A DNA stretch of 54,343 bases from Pseudomonadota bacterium (lineage in GTDB: Bacteria > Pseudomonadota > Gammaproteobacteria > Burkholderiales > Burkholderiaceae_C), in the NCBI GenBank assembly GCA_018240985.1, contig JAFEER010000295.1:1-54343 (forward strand), in the 5' to 3' direction. The first letter of the stretch is position 1. Each line of letters opens with the position of its first letter. The notes below the pieces were generated by a model. The model was not told the origin of the DNA, did no database searches, and worked only from the letters and a program-made list of their open reading frames with translations. Positions 1 through 8,263 of the stretch are shown here, piece after piece. Made by a program: the position numbers and the translations under genes.

Positions 1-172
1 CAGTCCGAGTGAACTCGGACTGCTTCGTATCCTGTTCCATTCGCGCCTCGCCTTGAGTTGAGCCTCAAGGATACGGCAAATACTCATATTAAGTTAGCGC
101 TTATGGGCTTTCGCCGGGATGACGGCAATCCTTTGCTGCCGGCAATGGCAAGCCCCAGCGTAGCAGCTTGTG
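1..172. other. Gene-free left edge with nested hairpins
   Basis: No coding region is supported here. Bases 1-22 are a perfect inverted repeat with 10-bp arms (CAGTCCGAGT / ACTCGGACTG) and a 2-nt spacer. At 51-70 CCTTGAG and CTCAAGG form a second hairpin. CGTATCCT (26-33) can also pair with AGGATACG (68-75), so the two pairings exclude each other. It could be the terminator or leader of a gene outside the window; the P450 gene ends at 173. Confidence 0.4.
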
Positions 173-1336
173 CTATGCGATGGCCGGATGCAGGCGCAGC
201 CGCAGCGTGGCGTAGCCGGCGTCGGGGTACACGGCCCGGGTGGGCGGGTGATCCGCGGACAACGTGATGCCGCTGGTGTGCGCGAGCAGCTCCTCCATCA
301 GCACGCGCAGTTCCAGCCGCGCCAGCGGCGCGCCCGGGCAGACATGGATGCCCGCGCCATAGAGCAGATTGAGCTGCGGATCGCGATCCATGCGGAATTC
401 GTCCGGATCCCCGAACACGCGCGGGTCGCGGTTCGCGGCGATCCAGTTGACCGACAGGCGGCTGCCGGCCGGCAGCGGGCAGCCTCCCAGGTCGGTGGCC
501 TGGCTGGTGATGCGGCGGTTGGACACCAAGGGGCCGTCGATGCGCAGCACCTCGTCGATGGCCGTAGGCAGCAGCGCAGGCTCTTGGCGCAGGCGCTGCT
601 GCCAGTCGGGATGGCTTGCCAGCCAGTGCAGCAGGATGCCGATGGACGCGGCAATGGTGCCGACCTCGCCCACCGTCCAGTTGCGCAGCACGCTGGCGAG
701 CTCGCGCAGATCCAGCAGGCGCCCATCGACGCGCGTGTGCATGAGCTCGCTGCTGATGTCCTGCGTGGGCGGGGCATGCTGCCTGGCCTGGCGCACGCGG
801 TTCACCAGGTCTTCAAACTCCTGCGCCACGGCCGAGGTCTGGGCGCGGTCGCCCGAGCGCGTCGCCGCGTGGCTGCGGCGCAGCCAGCCGAGCAGCTCGT
901 CCTGCAGCAGCGTGGGCCAGCCCAGAAAGGCCGACTGCACGCGCACGGCAAAGGGCAGGGCGAATTCCTGCGTGATCTCCAGCGCGCTGCCCAGGGCCAG
1001 GGCCTCCCGGATGGTGGCGATGGAGAGCGCGCGGCACACGGGCTCGAAGCGCGCCATGCGCTCGGGGGCGAAAAAGGGGTCGAGCGCGTCGCGATAAGCC
1101 GTTTGCTGTGGCGGGTCGTAGCCGTTGGGCACGGCCGGAAACTGCGACACGGCGCTGCTGAAGCGGTGGTGATCCTGCAGCACCTGCAGCACCTCGGCAT
1201 GGCGCAGCACCGCATAGTGCTGCGACTCGCTGTGCGCCAGCGGGCAGCGCTCGCGCAGCTGGTCATAGGCGGCGCGCTGGTCGCGCAGCACCTCGGGGGA
1301 TTGCGGGTTCCATTGCGGTGGCGTATTCGTTGTCAT
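173..1336 (-). CDS. Cytochrome P450, divergent type
   Basis: A 387-residue soluble bacterial cytochrome P450 (heme-thiolate enzyme, substrate unknown). The heme-ligand loop YGAGIHVCPGAPLARLE places the thiolate Cys near residue 333, with Tyr where most families have Phe. The K-helix ExxR is present as DEVLR. Two usually conserved sites are altered. The I-helix reads VGEVGTIAAS, so the acidic residue before the oxygen-activating Thr seems to be missing. The C-helix PPxH motif reads PPQQTAYR. The start is the ATG at 1336, preceded by a strong GAGGAGG ribosome site. It lies 20 nt after ubiD, probably as the last gene of the anaerobic ubiquinone operon, which is odd for an O2-using family. The fold is clear; the function is not. 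Confidence 0.85.
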   Translation of the reverse strand: MTTNTPPQWNPQSPEVLRDQRAAYDQLRERCPLAHSESQHYAVLRHAEVLQVLQDHHRFSSAVSQFPAVPNGYDPPQQTAYRDALDPFFAPERMARFEPVCRALSIATIREALALGSALEITQEFALPFAVRVQSAFLGWPTLLQDELLGWLRRSHAATRSGDRAQTSAVAQEFEDLVNRVRQARQHAPPTQDISSELMHTRVDGRLLDLRELASVLRNWTVGEVGTIAASIGILLHWLASHPDWQQRLRQEPALLPTAIDEVLRIDGPLVSNRRITSQATDLGGCPLPAGSRLSVNWIAANRDPRVFGDPDEFRMDRDPQLNLLYGAGIHVCPGAPLARLELRVLMEELLAHTSGITLSADHPPTRAVYPDAGYATLRLRLHPAIA

Positions 1337-1356
1337 TGCAGCCTCCTCAATTCGGT

Positions 1357-2841
1357 TCAAAGGCCCAGCGTCTCGGCCAGGGCATTCATGCGCTGGCTGA
1401 CCTCGGCATCCATGGCCATGACGCGGCCCCATTCGCGCTGCGTCTCGCCGGGCCATTTGTTGGTGGCGTCCAGGCCCATCTTGCCCCCGAGGCCGGCCAC
1501 GGGGGAAGCAAAGTCGAGGTAGTCGATAGGGGTGTTCTCTATCAGCATGGTGTCGCGCACCGGATCCATGCGCGTGCTCATGGCCCAGATGACTTCCTTC
1601 CAGTCGCGCACGTCGATGTCTTCATCGACGACGACGATGAACTTGGTGTAGAGAAACTGGCGCAGGTGGCTCCACACGCCCATCATCACGCGCCGCGCGT
1701 GGCCGGCGTAGGCCTTCTTGATGCGCACCACGGCCATGCGATAGCTGCAGGCCTCGGGCGGCAGGTAGAAGTCGATGATCTCGGGAAAGGCGCGCTGCAG
1801 CAGCGGCACGAAGAGTTCATTGAGCGCCAGTCCCAGCATGGCCGGCTCGTCGGGCGGTTTGCCGGTGTAGGTGCTGTGGTATATCGCGCCTTCGCGCTGC
1901 GTGATGCGCTCCACGGTGAATACCGGGAATTCGGCGCATTCGTTGTAGTAGCCGGTGTGGTCGCCGTAGGGCCCTTCGAGGGCGTGCTGCCAGCCGCTCT
2001 TGTGATTCGCATCCGGGTGGATATGGCCTTCGAGCACGATCTCGGCGCTGGCCGGCACTTGCAGCGGCACGCCGATGGCCGGCGCCACCTCGGTGCGCGC
2101 GCCGCGCAACAGGCCGGCAAACTGGTATTCCGACAGCGTGTCGGGCACGGGCGTGACGGCGCCGAGGATGGTCGCCGGGTCGGCGCCTATCGCCACCGCC
2201 ACGGGGTAGGGCTGGCCGGGGTTTTGCCGGCAATGCTCGGCAAAGTCCAACGCGCCGCCTCGGTGCGCCAGCCAGCGCATGATGAGCTGGTTCTTGGCTA
2301 TCACCTGCTGGCGGTATATCCCTAGGTTCTGGCGCCGCTTGTTCGGCCCGCGCGTGATCGTCAGGCCCCAGGTGACGAGGGGCGCCACGTCGCCGGGCCA
2401 GCAATGCTGGATCGGCAGGCGGGCGAGATCCACGTCGGGCCCCTCCCAGACGATCTGCTGGCAGGGCGGTCGCCGCACCACCGAGGGCGCCATGCTCCAC
2501 AGCGTCTTGATGAGCTCGCGCCGGCCCCACAGATCCTTCATGCCGCGCGGCGGCTCGGGCTCTTTCAGGGACGCCAGCACCTCGCCAAAGGCGCGGATCT
2601 CGGGCAGGCCGGCTACGCCGAGGGCACGCGCCACGCGGCCGGGTGTGCCGAACAGGTTGGCCAGCACCGGCATGCGGTGGCCCGTGGGGTTTTCGAACAG
2701 CAACGCCGGGCCTTTGGTGCGCAGCACGCGGTCGGCAAGCGCCGTCATCTCCAGGTGCGGCGAGACCGGGGCGGTGATGCGGCGCAGCTCGCCCGCGGCC
2801 TCCAGTTGGGTGAGAAAGTCACGTAAGTCGCGATAGTGCAT
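1357..2841 (-). CDS. ubiD: UbiD, 3-octaprenyl-4-hydroxybenzoate decarboxylase
   Basis: A 494-residue UbiD decarboxylase, close to the usual E. coli length (about 497). It uses prenylated FMN made by UbiX to decarboxylate polyprenyl-4-hydroxybenzoate in ubiquinone synthesis. Family hallmarks are [13 protein letters not shown] near the cofactor site, [10 protein letters not shown], and [11 protein letters not shown], which carries an active-site acid. It lies downstream of ubiX and upstream of the P450 gene on the same strand. The gap to ubiX (2842-3047) holds a REP-like repeat, so it may have its own promoter or be separated by processing. UbiD relatives also decarboxylate other aromatics, but the UbiX/UbiTUV context favours ubiquinone. 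Confidence 0.93.
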   Translation of the reverse strand: MHYRDLRDFLTQLEAAGELRRITAPVSPHLEMTALADRVLRTKGPALLFENPTGHRMPVLANLFGTPGRVARALGVAGLPEIRAFGEVLASLKEPEPPRGMKDLWGRRELIKTLWSMAPSVVRRPPCQQIVWEGPDVDLARLPIQHCWPGDVAPLVTWGLTITRGPNKRRQNLGIYRQQVIAKNQLIMRWLAHRGGALDFAEHCRQNPGQPYPVAVAIGADPATILGAVTPVPDTLSEYQFAGLLRGARTEVAPAIGVPLQVPASAEIVLEGHIHPDANHKSGWQHALEGPYGDHTGYYNECAEFPVFTVERITQREGAIYHSTYTGKPPDEPAMLGLALNELFVPLLQRAFPEIIDFYLPPEACSYRMAVVRIKKAYAGHARRVMMGVWSHLRQFLYTKFIVVVDEDIDVRDWKEVIWAMSTRMDPVRDTMLIENTPIDYLDFASPVAGLGGKMGLDATNKWPGETQREWGRVMAMDAEVSQRMNALAETLGL

Positions 2842-2884
2842 GTGTAAACCCGATTTTTGTTCTTATATGGCTCTGGGCCGCAAG

Positions 2885-2978
2885 CCCTCACCCCCACCCT
2901 CTCCCAGAGGGAGAGGGGGTAAAACCGGCGCTACCGATCGCCCTCGCCCCTTTGGGGAGAGGGAGGGGTGAGGGGCCT
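2885..2978. repeat. REP-like GC-rich inverted repeat, copy 1
   Basis: Two imperfect hairpin units face each other: CCCTCACCCCCACCCTCTCC at the left and a GGGGAGAGGGAGGGGTGAGG-type block at the right. The same architecture recurs at 5470-5586 in the same operon. It lies between ubiX and ubiD and has no coding potential. It may stabilise or terminate part of the transcript. Confidence 0.7.
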
Positions 2979-3010
2979 GCACGTGCATATCTATTCAAGC
3001 CATATATTGC

Positions 3011-3050
3011 GAAAACGCTTATCCATCAAGCGCTATTAGCTATTAAATCA
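3011..3050. repeat. Comamonad-type AGCTATT intergenic repeat overlapping the ubiX stop
   Basis: AACGCTTATCCATCAAGCGC followed by TATTAGCTATTAAATCA is one copy of a short AT-rich repeat dispersed through this window. It lies at the 3' end of ubiX and supplies the stop codon. Confidence 0.55.
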
Positions 3051-3632
3051 GGACGGATCGTTTAGGCCCTGCCAGCGTGGCGCCAGGGCGTTGTCTACGC
3101 CCAGCAGATCCAGCGCCCGCGCCACACTGTGATCCACGATCTCGGTGACGGTGGTGGGACGCTGGTAGAAGGCCGGCACGGGCGGGCACACGACGCCGCC
3201 CATCTCGGTCACTGTGGTCATGTTGCGCAGGTGCACCAGGTGCAGGGGCGATTCGCGCACCAGCAGCACCAGGCGGCGGCGCTCCTTCAGCACCACGTCG
3301 GCGGCGCGCGTGAGCAGGTTGTCGGCCAAGCCATGGGCAATGGCGGCCAGCGTGCGCATGGAGCAGGGCGCCACCACCATGCCATGGGCGGCAAAGGATC
3401 CGCTGGCGATGCTGGCGCCCACGTTGGCCAGGTCGTGCACCACGTCGGCCAGGGCCTCGACCTCGGCGCGCTCCATGTCCAGCTCGTGGCGCAGGTTGCG
3501 CCAGCCGGCGCTGGAGACCACCAGGTGCGACTCGACCCCGCCGATCTCGCGCAGCGCCTGCAGCAGGCGCGCGCCATACACGGCGCCACTGGCGCCGGAG
3601 ATGCCGACGATGATGCGGCGCGGCTCAGCCAT
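3048..3632 (-). CDS. ubiX: UbiX flavin prenyltransferase
   Basis: A 194-residue UbiX, which transfers dimethylallyl phosphate to FMN to make the prenyl-FMN cofactor of UbiD. The N-terminal flavin loop [15 protein letters not shown], the central [14 protein letters not shown] and the C-terminal [19 protein letters not shown] block are all present at normal family length. I chose the ATG at 3632 because [13 protein letters not shown] is the typical start; longer readings run into the upstream gene. Its start overlaps the end of the DGC-domain gene by 8 nt, which suggests translational coupling. The AGCTATT repeat supplies the stop codon. Confidence 0.93.
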   Translation of the reverse strand: MAEPRRIIVGISGASGAVYGARLLQALREIGGVESHLVVSSAGWRNLRHELDMERAEVEALADVVHDLANVGASIASGSFAAHGMVVAPCSMRTLAAIAHGLADNLLTRAADVVLKERRRLVLLVRESPLHLVHLRNMTTVTEMGGVVCPPVPAFYQRPTTVTEIVDHSVARALDLLGVDNALAPRWQGLNDPS

Positions 3633-4029
3633 GGCGCACCTCCAGCGGGTTGGCATGCAGGTCGGCTTCGATGCGCCCCAGCACCGCGGCCGCCTGCTCG
3701 GGGTCAAAGTCCTGGTGGTTGCGCTTCTTCACGCCGTATTCGTGCAGCTGGTAGTGGCGTGCCGGGGCTATGCCGTGGCGCGCCAGGCTGCTTTTCACGC
3801 ACACCAGCGGGCAGCCGTCCAGGGCGACGATGGGGCGCCCGCTCCTGGCGAGCTTGACCAGCTTGGGCACGTCGCCGCCCACGCCGGCAATGCAGGACAT
3901 CTCGGCCAGGCCGCGCCTGTCCATCTGCACGGCGACATGGTTGGCCAGCTGCGCGGCGCTGGAGCAGCCCGAGCAGGAATAGACCAGGGGCTGGTGGCCC
4001 GGGCCTTCTTCGCTCGCGTCGCAGCTCAT
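3625..4029 (-). CDS. Putative zinc-binding DGC-domain protein
   Basis: A 134-residue cysteine-rich protein of the putative zinc-binding DGC-domain family (Pfam DGC as I recall it). The signature ALDGCPLVC is present, with further Cys pairs in [14 protein letters not shown] and [10 protein letters not shown]. The last third is charged and lacks Cys. No biochemical function is known to me. The start codon overlaps the ubiT stop (ATGA, 4026-4029) and its 3' end overlaps ubiX by 8 nt, so it is tightly built into the O2-independent ubiquinone operon. A role in Fe-S or metal handling for UbiU/UbiV is an inference only. Confidence 0.82.
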   Translation of the reverse strand: MSCDASEEGPGHQPLVYSCSGCSSAAQLANHVAVQMDRRGLAEMSCIAGVGGDVPKLVKLARSGRPIVALDGCPLVCVKSSLARHGIAPARHYQLHEYGVKKRNHQDFDPEQAAAVLGRIEADLHANPLEVRHG

Positions 4030-4544
4030 GGCCGGGGTCTCAGGAAGGCGGGCAGCGGCGGCAGCTGGCGCGCCAGGTGCGGCGCGCGGCGTTGCAGCAC
4101 GGCGCGCGGGCTCCAGTGGCTGGGGTCTAGCACCGGCAGCTCCAGCGCGTCCAGCGCGTTCTTCACCACCAGGCCGAGCTCGGTGTCCCCCTCCATGACC
4201 AGGCGGCGGTTGAAGAACAGCGTGTCCGGATCCTGGCGGCGCTGCGCCAGCAACAGAAAGTCCTGGGCGTTGGCGCTGATGGCCAGATCCGGATTGGCCT
4301 GTGGGCTGCTGGGCACGAAGCGCTGGCCGTTCCACGAGAAGTCGAATGCCAGGCGCGCATCGCGCACGCGGATCGCCAGGCGTTTGCCCTGCAGGATGTC
4401 CTTGACGTCCTGCGGCAGCTGCTTGGCCAGTGCAAAGTTGATGGCAGTCACCAGCAGCATGGAGCCGGGGTAGGCCGGCAGGCGCGAGAGCAGGGCGCCC
4501 ACGGGGCGCGGCAGGGTGAAGGGGGCTGGTGGAGTGGGGTTCAT
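4026..4544 (-). CDS. ubiT: UbiT, SCP2-domain ubiquinone biosynthesis accessory protein
   Basis: A 172-residue SCP2-like lipid-binding protein matching UbiT, the accessory factor of O2-independent ubiquinone synthesis thought to bind prenylated intermediates. The N-terminus LPRPVGALLSRLPAYPGSML and the SCP2 core (LAIRVRDARLAFDFSWNGQR, then GDTELGLVVKNALDALE) fit the family. It lies 4 nt after ubiV and overlaps the next gene by 4 nt, giving the classic ubiU-ubiV-ubiT order. Confidence 0.9.
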   Translation of the reverse strand: MNPTPPAPFTLPRPVGALLSRLPAYPGSMLLVTAINFALAKQLPQDVKDILQGKRLAIRVRDARLAFDFSWNGQRFVPSSPQANPDLAISANAQDFLLLAQRRQDPDTLFFNRRLVMEGDTELGLVVKNALDALELPVLDPSHWSPRAVLQRRAPHLARQLPPLPAFLRPRP

Positions 4545-4548
4545 GGCG

Positions 4549-5454
4549 TCAATTCTCCAATGCGGGCGCTATCAGATCCAGGCCCGGGCGGCCATGCCAG
4601 TAGCCGTTGCACGATGCATCGGGCATGAAGGGGCGCATGTTCTGTGCTGCGCCGGGGCTGGGGCGATCGGCGCGGCGTGCGGCGTCGAAGCTGGCAATGA
4701 TCTTGTCCATGTGCTGCGACTGGGGCGACAGGCGCAAGATTTGAACGCCCGCGGCGCGCAGCGCCGGCAGGTCGCCGATCAGGTTGTGCACCTTGGCCGA
4801 CTGCGTCTGTATGCCGTTGATGACCAGGAAGGCCTCCTTCTCGCGCGTCTGCAAGAGCTGCCCGTCCGGGTGCTCGATGCAGCGAAAGCCGCAGTCGTCC
4901 TTGGGCAGGTTGTAGTGGCGCGCCGTGAAGCAGCGCGCCGAGAAGGCCAGTGGCATGCGGCCATAGGCGAACACCTCGGTCTCCAGGCCGGCGGGCTTGG
5001 TTTGCAGCAGCTCGGCCAGGTCGCTGTGCTTCATCTCCAGCGGCATCACCCAGCGGCGCGCGCCCAGGCTGGCCATCCAGGCCAGGGTGTCGGCGTTGAA
5101 GACATTGAGCTGCGGGCCGGCCACGAAGGGGCGCTTGCCGGCCAGGTTGTGCACGGCGCCCATGTCGTTGGCCTCGATGGTGAATTCCTCATCGCGCACG
5201 ATCTTGTGCATGTCGGCCACGTCGCTGCTGGATTCGAGCAGCACCATGGTGGACAGCACGACTTCCTTGCCGGCGCCCTGCAGCATGCGGGCGATGTCCA
5301 GCCAGTCGCTTCTCCGCAGCTCCTTGCGGCGCGAGCACACGGCCTCGCCCAGGTAGACGATGTCCACCGGCGTTTGCGCCATGGCCTGATAAAAGTCGAA
5401 AACGGTGTCGCGGTGCCAGTAGTACTGCAGGGGGCCCAGGGCTAGTTTCATCAT
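4549..5454 (-). CDS. ubiV: UbiV, Fe-S protein of anaerobic ubiquinone hydroxylation
   Basis: A 301-residue U32-peptidase-like protein equivalent to E. coli UbiV (YhbV). With UbiU it forms a 4Fe-4S heterodimer that hydroxylates the ubiquinone ring without O2. The four cluster cysteines are Cys40, Cys175, Cys188 and Cys192. Their 13- and 4-residue spacing equals E. coli C180/C193/C197, with the first Cys in [10 protein letters not shown]. The start at 5454 ([13 protein letters not shown]) is chosen by homology; the second Met at 5451 is equally possible and the ribosome site is weak. A REP-like repeat separates it from ubiU. Confidence 0.93.
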   Translation of the reverse strand: MMKLALGPLQYYWHRDTVFDFYQAMAQTPVDIVYLGEAVCSRRKELRRSDWLDIARMLQGAGKEVVLSTMVLLESSSDVADMHKIVRDEEFTIEANDMGAVHNLAGKRPFVAGPQLNVFNADTLAWMASLGARRWVMPLEMKHSDLAELLQTKPAGLETEVFAYGRMPLAFSARCFTARHYNLPKDDCGFRCIEHPDGQLLQTREKEAFLVINGIQTQSAKVHNLIGDLPALRAAGVQILRLSPQSQHMDKIIASFDAARRADRPSPGAAQNMRPFMPDASCNGYWHGRPGLDLIAPALEN

Positions 5455-5469
5455 GATGTATTCGGCGTT

Positions 5470-5586
5470 CTCTCCCTCTCCCCCGTGGGGGAGAGGGTAG
5501 GGGTGAGGGGGCGGGATGAGGCGGTGGTGCTGGCTGGTGCCCTCACCCCAACCCTCTCCCGCGTGCGGGAGAGGGAGCTGGAGAGC
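5470..5586. repeat. REP-like GC-rich inverted repeat, copy 2
   Basis: It contains CTCTCCCCCGTGGGGGAGAG and CCTCTCCCGCGTGCGGGAGA hairpins flanked by GGGGTGAGGG and CCCTCACCCC. The design is the same as at 2885-2978. It fills the ubiU-ubiV gap. Confidence 0.72.
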
Positions 5587-5596
5587 CAATACGGCC

Positions 5597-6664
5597 TCAT
5601 TTCCATGGCCGGTGATAGGCGCCCAGCGTGTGCTGCTGGCCCTCGGCCACCTGATCCAGGCTGGCCATCCACGCCGTCTTGGGCGCGTACAGGTGGCCCT
5701 GCGCCATGCAGTGGTCGATCGCCTCGCGCCAGACCTTGGTGACCTGGGCGACGTAGGCGGGGCTTCTCTGGCGGCCCTCGATCTTGAAGGCGCGCACGCC
5801 CATCTTCACCAGTTGCGGCAGCAGCTCCAGCGTGTTCAGGCTGGTGGGTTCCTCCAGCGCGTAGTAGTTGCTTTCATCGCCCACGTCAAAGCGACCCTTG
5901 CACAGCGTGGGGTAGCCGGCGTTCTCGCCCTGGCCGTAGCGGTCGATGAGCACGCCGTTCAGGCGCGATTCCAGCCCCTGCGGCGTTTCCTGCCAGCGCA
6001 CGAACTTGGCCGGCGAGCACACGCCATGCGTGTTCGGCGATTCGCCCGTGGCGTAGGACGACAGCGCGCAGCGCCCCTCCACCATCACGCACAGGCTGCC
6101 AAAGCCGAACACCTCGATCTCCACCGGCGTGCGCTGCGTCACCTGCTTGACCTGCTCCAGCGACAGCACGCGCGGCAGTACGGCGCGCTGGATGTTGAAC
6201 TGCTGGTGGTACAGGTTGATGGCGTCGGCGTTCGTGGCCGAGCCCTGCACCGACAGGTGCAGGCGCAGCCCGGGGTGCTTGTCCGCGGCGTAGCGCATCA
6301 GCCCCGGGTCGGCCAGGATGACGGCGTCTACGCCCCAGCCGGCCGCGCGATCAAGGGCCGAGCGCCAGGGCGCCGGGTTGCTCGCCTGCGGGTAGGTGTT
6401 GAGCGCCATCAGCACCTTGCGGCCACGGTCGTGGGCGTAGGCGATGCCGGCCTGGATGGCGGTCTCGTCAAAGTTCAGGCCGGCAAAGTTGCGTGCGTTG
6501 GTGGCGTCGCGCAGTCCCAGGTAGACGGTATCGGCGCCGTGGTCGATGGCGTTCTTGAGCGCCGGCAGGCTGCCTGCGGGGCAGACCAGCTCGGGGGCGC
6601 TGCGGGCGGGGCTGGCGCCTGTCTCTATGGGGTTGGGGGTGGAGGGGCTGAAGATGGCGTTCAC
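5597..6664 (-). CDS. ubiU: UbiU, Fe-S protein of anaerobic ubiquinone hydroxylation
   Basis: UbiU (E. coli YhbU), partner of UbiV in O2-independent ring hydroxylation. The core [35 protein letters not shown] and the four cluster cysteines are present. Cys spacing of 7, 17 and 39 residues equals E. coli C169/C176/C193/C232. The reading frame is open from an ATG at 6718, but that codon has no ribosome site. It also leaves the FNR-like box only about 25 nt upstream. I prefer the GTG at 6664, with GAGA 5 nt before it, which places the box centre about 84 nt from the start. It is probably the first gene of a seven-gene operon. Confidence 0.9.
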   Translation of the reverse strand: MNAIFSPSTPNPIETGASPARSAPELVCPAGSLPALKNAIDHGADTVYLGLRDATNARNFAGLNFDETAIQAGIAYAHDRGRKVLMALNTYPQASNPAPWRSALDRAAGWGVDAVILADPGLMRYAADKHPGLRLHLSVQGSATNADAINLYHQQFNIQRAVLPRVLSLEQVKQVTQRTPVEIEVFGFGSLCVMVEGRCALSSYATGESPNTHGVCSPAKFVRWQETPQGLESRLNGVLIDRYGQGENAGYPTLCKGRFDVGDESNYYALEEPTSLNTLELLPQLVKMGVRAFKIEGRQRSPAYVAQVTKVWREAIDHCMAQGHLYAPKTAWMASLDQVAEGQQHTLGAYHRPWK

Positions 6665-6741
6665 TGGTGTCTCGATGCAGGCTGGGCGGGGAAGCTGGTT
6701 CCCAAGGCTGCACACCATAGGACGATGCGAAAGACCACAGC

Positions 6742-6755
6742 CTGATTTTTGTCAA
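6742..6755 (-). promoter_or_regulatory. FNR/ANR-like box upstream of ubiU
   Basis: On the minus strand the sequence is TTGACAAAAATCAG, matching 8 of 10 fixed positions of the FNR consensus TTGAT-N4-ATCAA. Fnr control of ubiUV is established in E. coli. The location suits anaerobic activation of ubiU if translation starts at the GTG at 6664. Confidence 0.55.
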
Positions 6756-6763
6756 GACAGGGG

Positions 6764-6790
6764 TATGTCCGAGGAAAAACATCGGACATA
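6764..6790. promoter_or_regulatory. Perfect 9+9 bp dyad between ubiU and tnaA
   Basis: TATGTCCGA (6764-6772) and TCGGACATA (6782-6790) are perfect inverted arms with a 9-nt spacer. An operator for an unidentified regulator is the simplest reading; a hairpin is the alternative. I do not recognise the half-site. Confidence 0.5.
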
Positions 6791-6892
6791 GGCCGGCGAC
6801 TGGTTTTTTACCGGCTGTTGCAAAACACCGACACCATGGTTTTTGCCGCAGGACTACCTTCACCCCTCCAACAGCTACGCGGAAAGACCCAT

Positions 6893-8263
6893 ATGCCCAA
6901 GACCCAGATCGAGCCCTTTCGCATCAAGAGCATCGAACCCATACGCATGACCACGCGCCCCGAGCGTGCGCGCCTGCTCGAAGAGGCCAGGCTCAACGTC
7001 TTCCAGCTGCGCGCCGAGGACGTGCTGATCGACTGGCTTACCGACTCGGGCACGGGCGCCATGTCGGCGCACCAGTGGGCCGCCATCATGGAAGGCGACG
7101 AGAGCTACGCCGGCGCGCGCAGCTTCTTTCGCCTGGAAAAGGTAGTTCAGGACATCACCGGCATGGCGCACTTCGTGCCCACGCACCAGGGCCGCGCGGC
7201 CGAAAAGGTGCTGTTCACGGCGGTCTGCAAGCAGGGCGAGCTGGTGCCCAACAACTGCCACTTCGACACCACGCGCGGCAACCTGGAATACCTGGGCGTG
7301 GAGGCCATGGACTTGGTCATCCCCGAGGGCCTGCAGCCCGCCACCATCCACCCCTTCAAGGGCAATATCGACCTGGAGCGCGCCGAGGCGGTGCTGAAAA
7401 CGCAGGGCGCGCGCATCCCGTTCGGCATGCTCACGGTGACCAACAACACCGGTGGCGGCCAGCCCGTGTCCATGGCCAACATCCGCGCCTATGCGGCCTT
7501 GCTCAAAAAATACGGCAAGCCCTTCATCATGGACGTGTGCCGCTTCGCCGAGAACGCCATGTTCATCAAGATGCGCGAGAGCGGTTACGAAAACACCAGC
7601 GTGCGCGACATCGCGCGCGAGATGTTCAGCTACGCCGACGGCGCCACCATGAGCGCCAAGAAGGACGGCATGGTCAACATCGGCGGCTTCATCGTGCTGC
7701 GCAGCGACGAGTGGCTGGACGAGGTGAGGAACGACCTGATCATGATGGAAGGCTTTCCCACCTACGGCGGCATGGCCGGGCGCGACCTGGAAGCGATGGC
7801 CGTGGGGCTGGAGGAGGGGCTGCATGAAGACTACCTGCGCTACCGCCTGCGCACGGCCGAATACCTGGGCGAAAAGCTCGACGCCGCCGGCGTGGGCTTC
7901 GTCAAGCCCACGGGCGGCCACGCCGTCTACATCGACGCCAAGACCGTGCTGCCCGACATGCCGGTTGCGCATTACCCGGCCTGGGCGCTGTGCAATGCGC
8001 TGTACCTGGAGGGCGGCATACGCGGCGTGGAGATCGGCTCGGTGATGTTCGGCAAGCGCCTTCAGGATGGCAGCGAGACCTACCACAGCATGGAACTGGT
8101 GCGCCTGGCCTTTCCGCGCCGGATGTACACGCAAAGCCACTTCGACTACGCCGCCGAGGTGATCGCCGAGGTCAAGCAAAAGGCCGCCAGCATCCGCGGC
8201 GTGAAAATCACCAAGCAACCCAGGTTTTTGCGCCATTTCACGGCGGAATTCGATTGGGCGTGA
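6893..8263 (+). CDS. tnaA: Tryptophanase (tryptophan indole-lyase)
   Basis: A 456-residue PLP-dependent beta-eliminating lyase. The PLP lysine is Lys257 in MSAKKDGMVNIGG, and THQGRAAE and TPL/TnaA-family blocks run the full length. Tyrosine phenol-lyase and tryptophanase differ at three pocket positions, and all three here are of tryptophanase type. These are Asp125 in HFDTTRG (Thr in TPL), Ile381 in GVEIGS (Arg381 in TPL) and His448 in FLRHFTAEF (Phe448 in TPL). It should therefore split tryptophan into indole, pyruvate and ammonia. The ATG at 6893 follows GGAAAG. I see no TnaC-like leader or adjacent permease. It is divergent from ubiU, and its 3' end overlaps the hsdR remnant in antisense. 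Confidence 0.88.
   Translation: MPKTQIEPFRIKSIEPIRMTTRPERARLLEEARLNVFQLRAEDVLIDWLTDSGTGAMSAHQWAAIMEGDESYAGARSFFRLEKVVQDITGMAHFVPTHQGRAAEKVLFTAVCKQGELVPNNCHFDTTRGNLEYLGVEAMDLVIPEGLQPATIHPFKGNIDLERAEAVLKTQGARIPFGMLTVTNNTGGGQPVSMANIRAYAALLKKYGKPFIMDVCRFAENAMFIKMRESGYENTSVRDIAREMFSYADGATMSAKKDGMVNIGGFIVLRSDEWLDEVRNDLIMMEGFPTYGGMAGRDLEAMAVGLEEGLHEDYLRYRLRTAEYLGEKLDAAGVGFVKPTGGHAVYIDAKTVLPDMPVAHYPAWALCNALYLEGGIRGVEIGSVMFGKRLQDGSETYHSMELVRLAFPRRMYTQSHFDYAAEVIAEVKQKAASIRGVKITKQPRFLRHFTAEFDWA

Noticed and set aside
58-267. 69-codon ORF at the left edge
   Set aside because: It runs through hairpins and into the antisense of the P450 gene, with no family similarity or ribosome site.
6765-6791. 8-codon ORF as a TnaC-like leader peptide
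   Set aside because: It has no Trp or Pro codon and coincides exactly with the inverted repeat, so it is most likely incidental.
6893-8263. Annotation as tyrosine phenol-lyase (same 456-residue length)
   Set aside because: All three specificity positions (Asp125, Ile381, His448) are tryptophanase-like.
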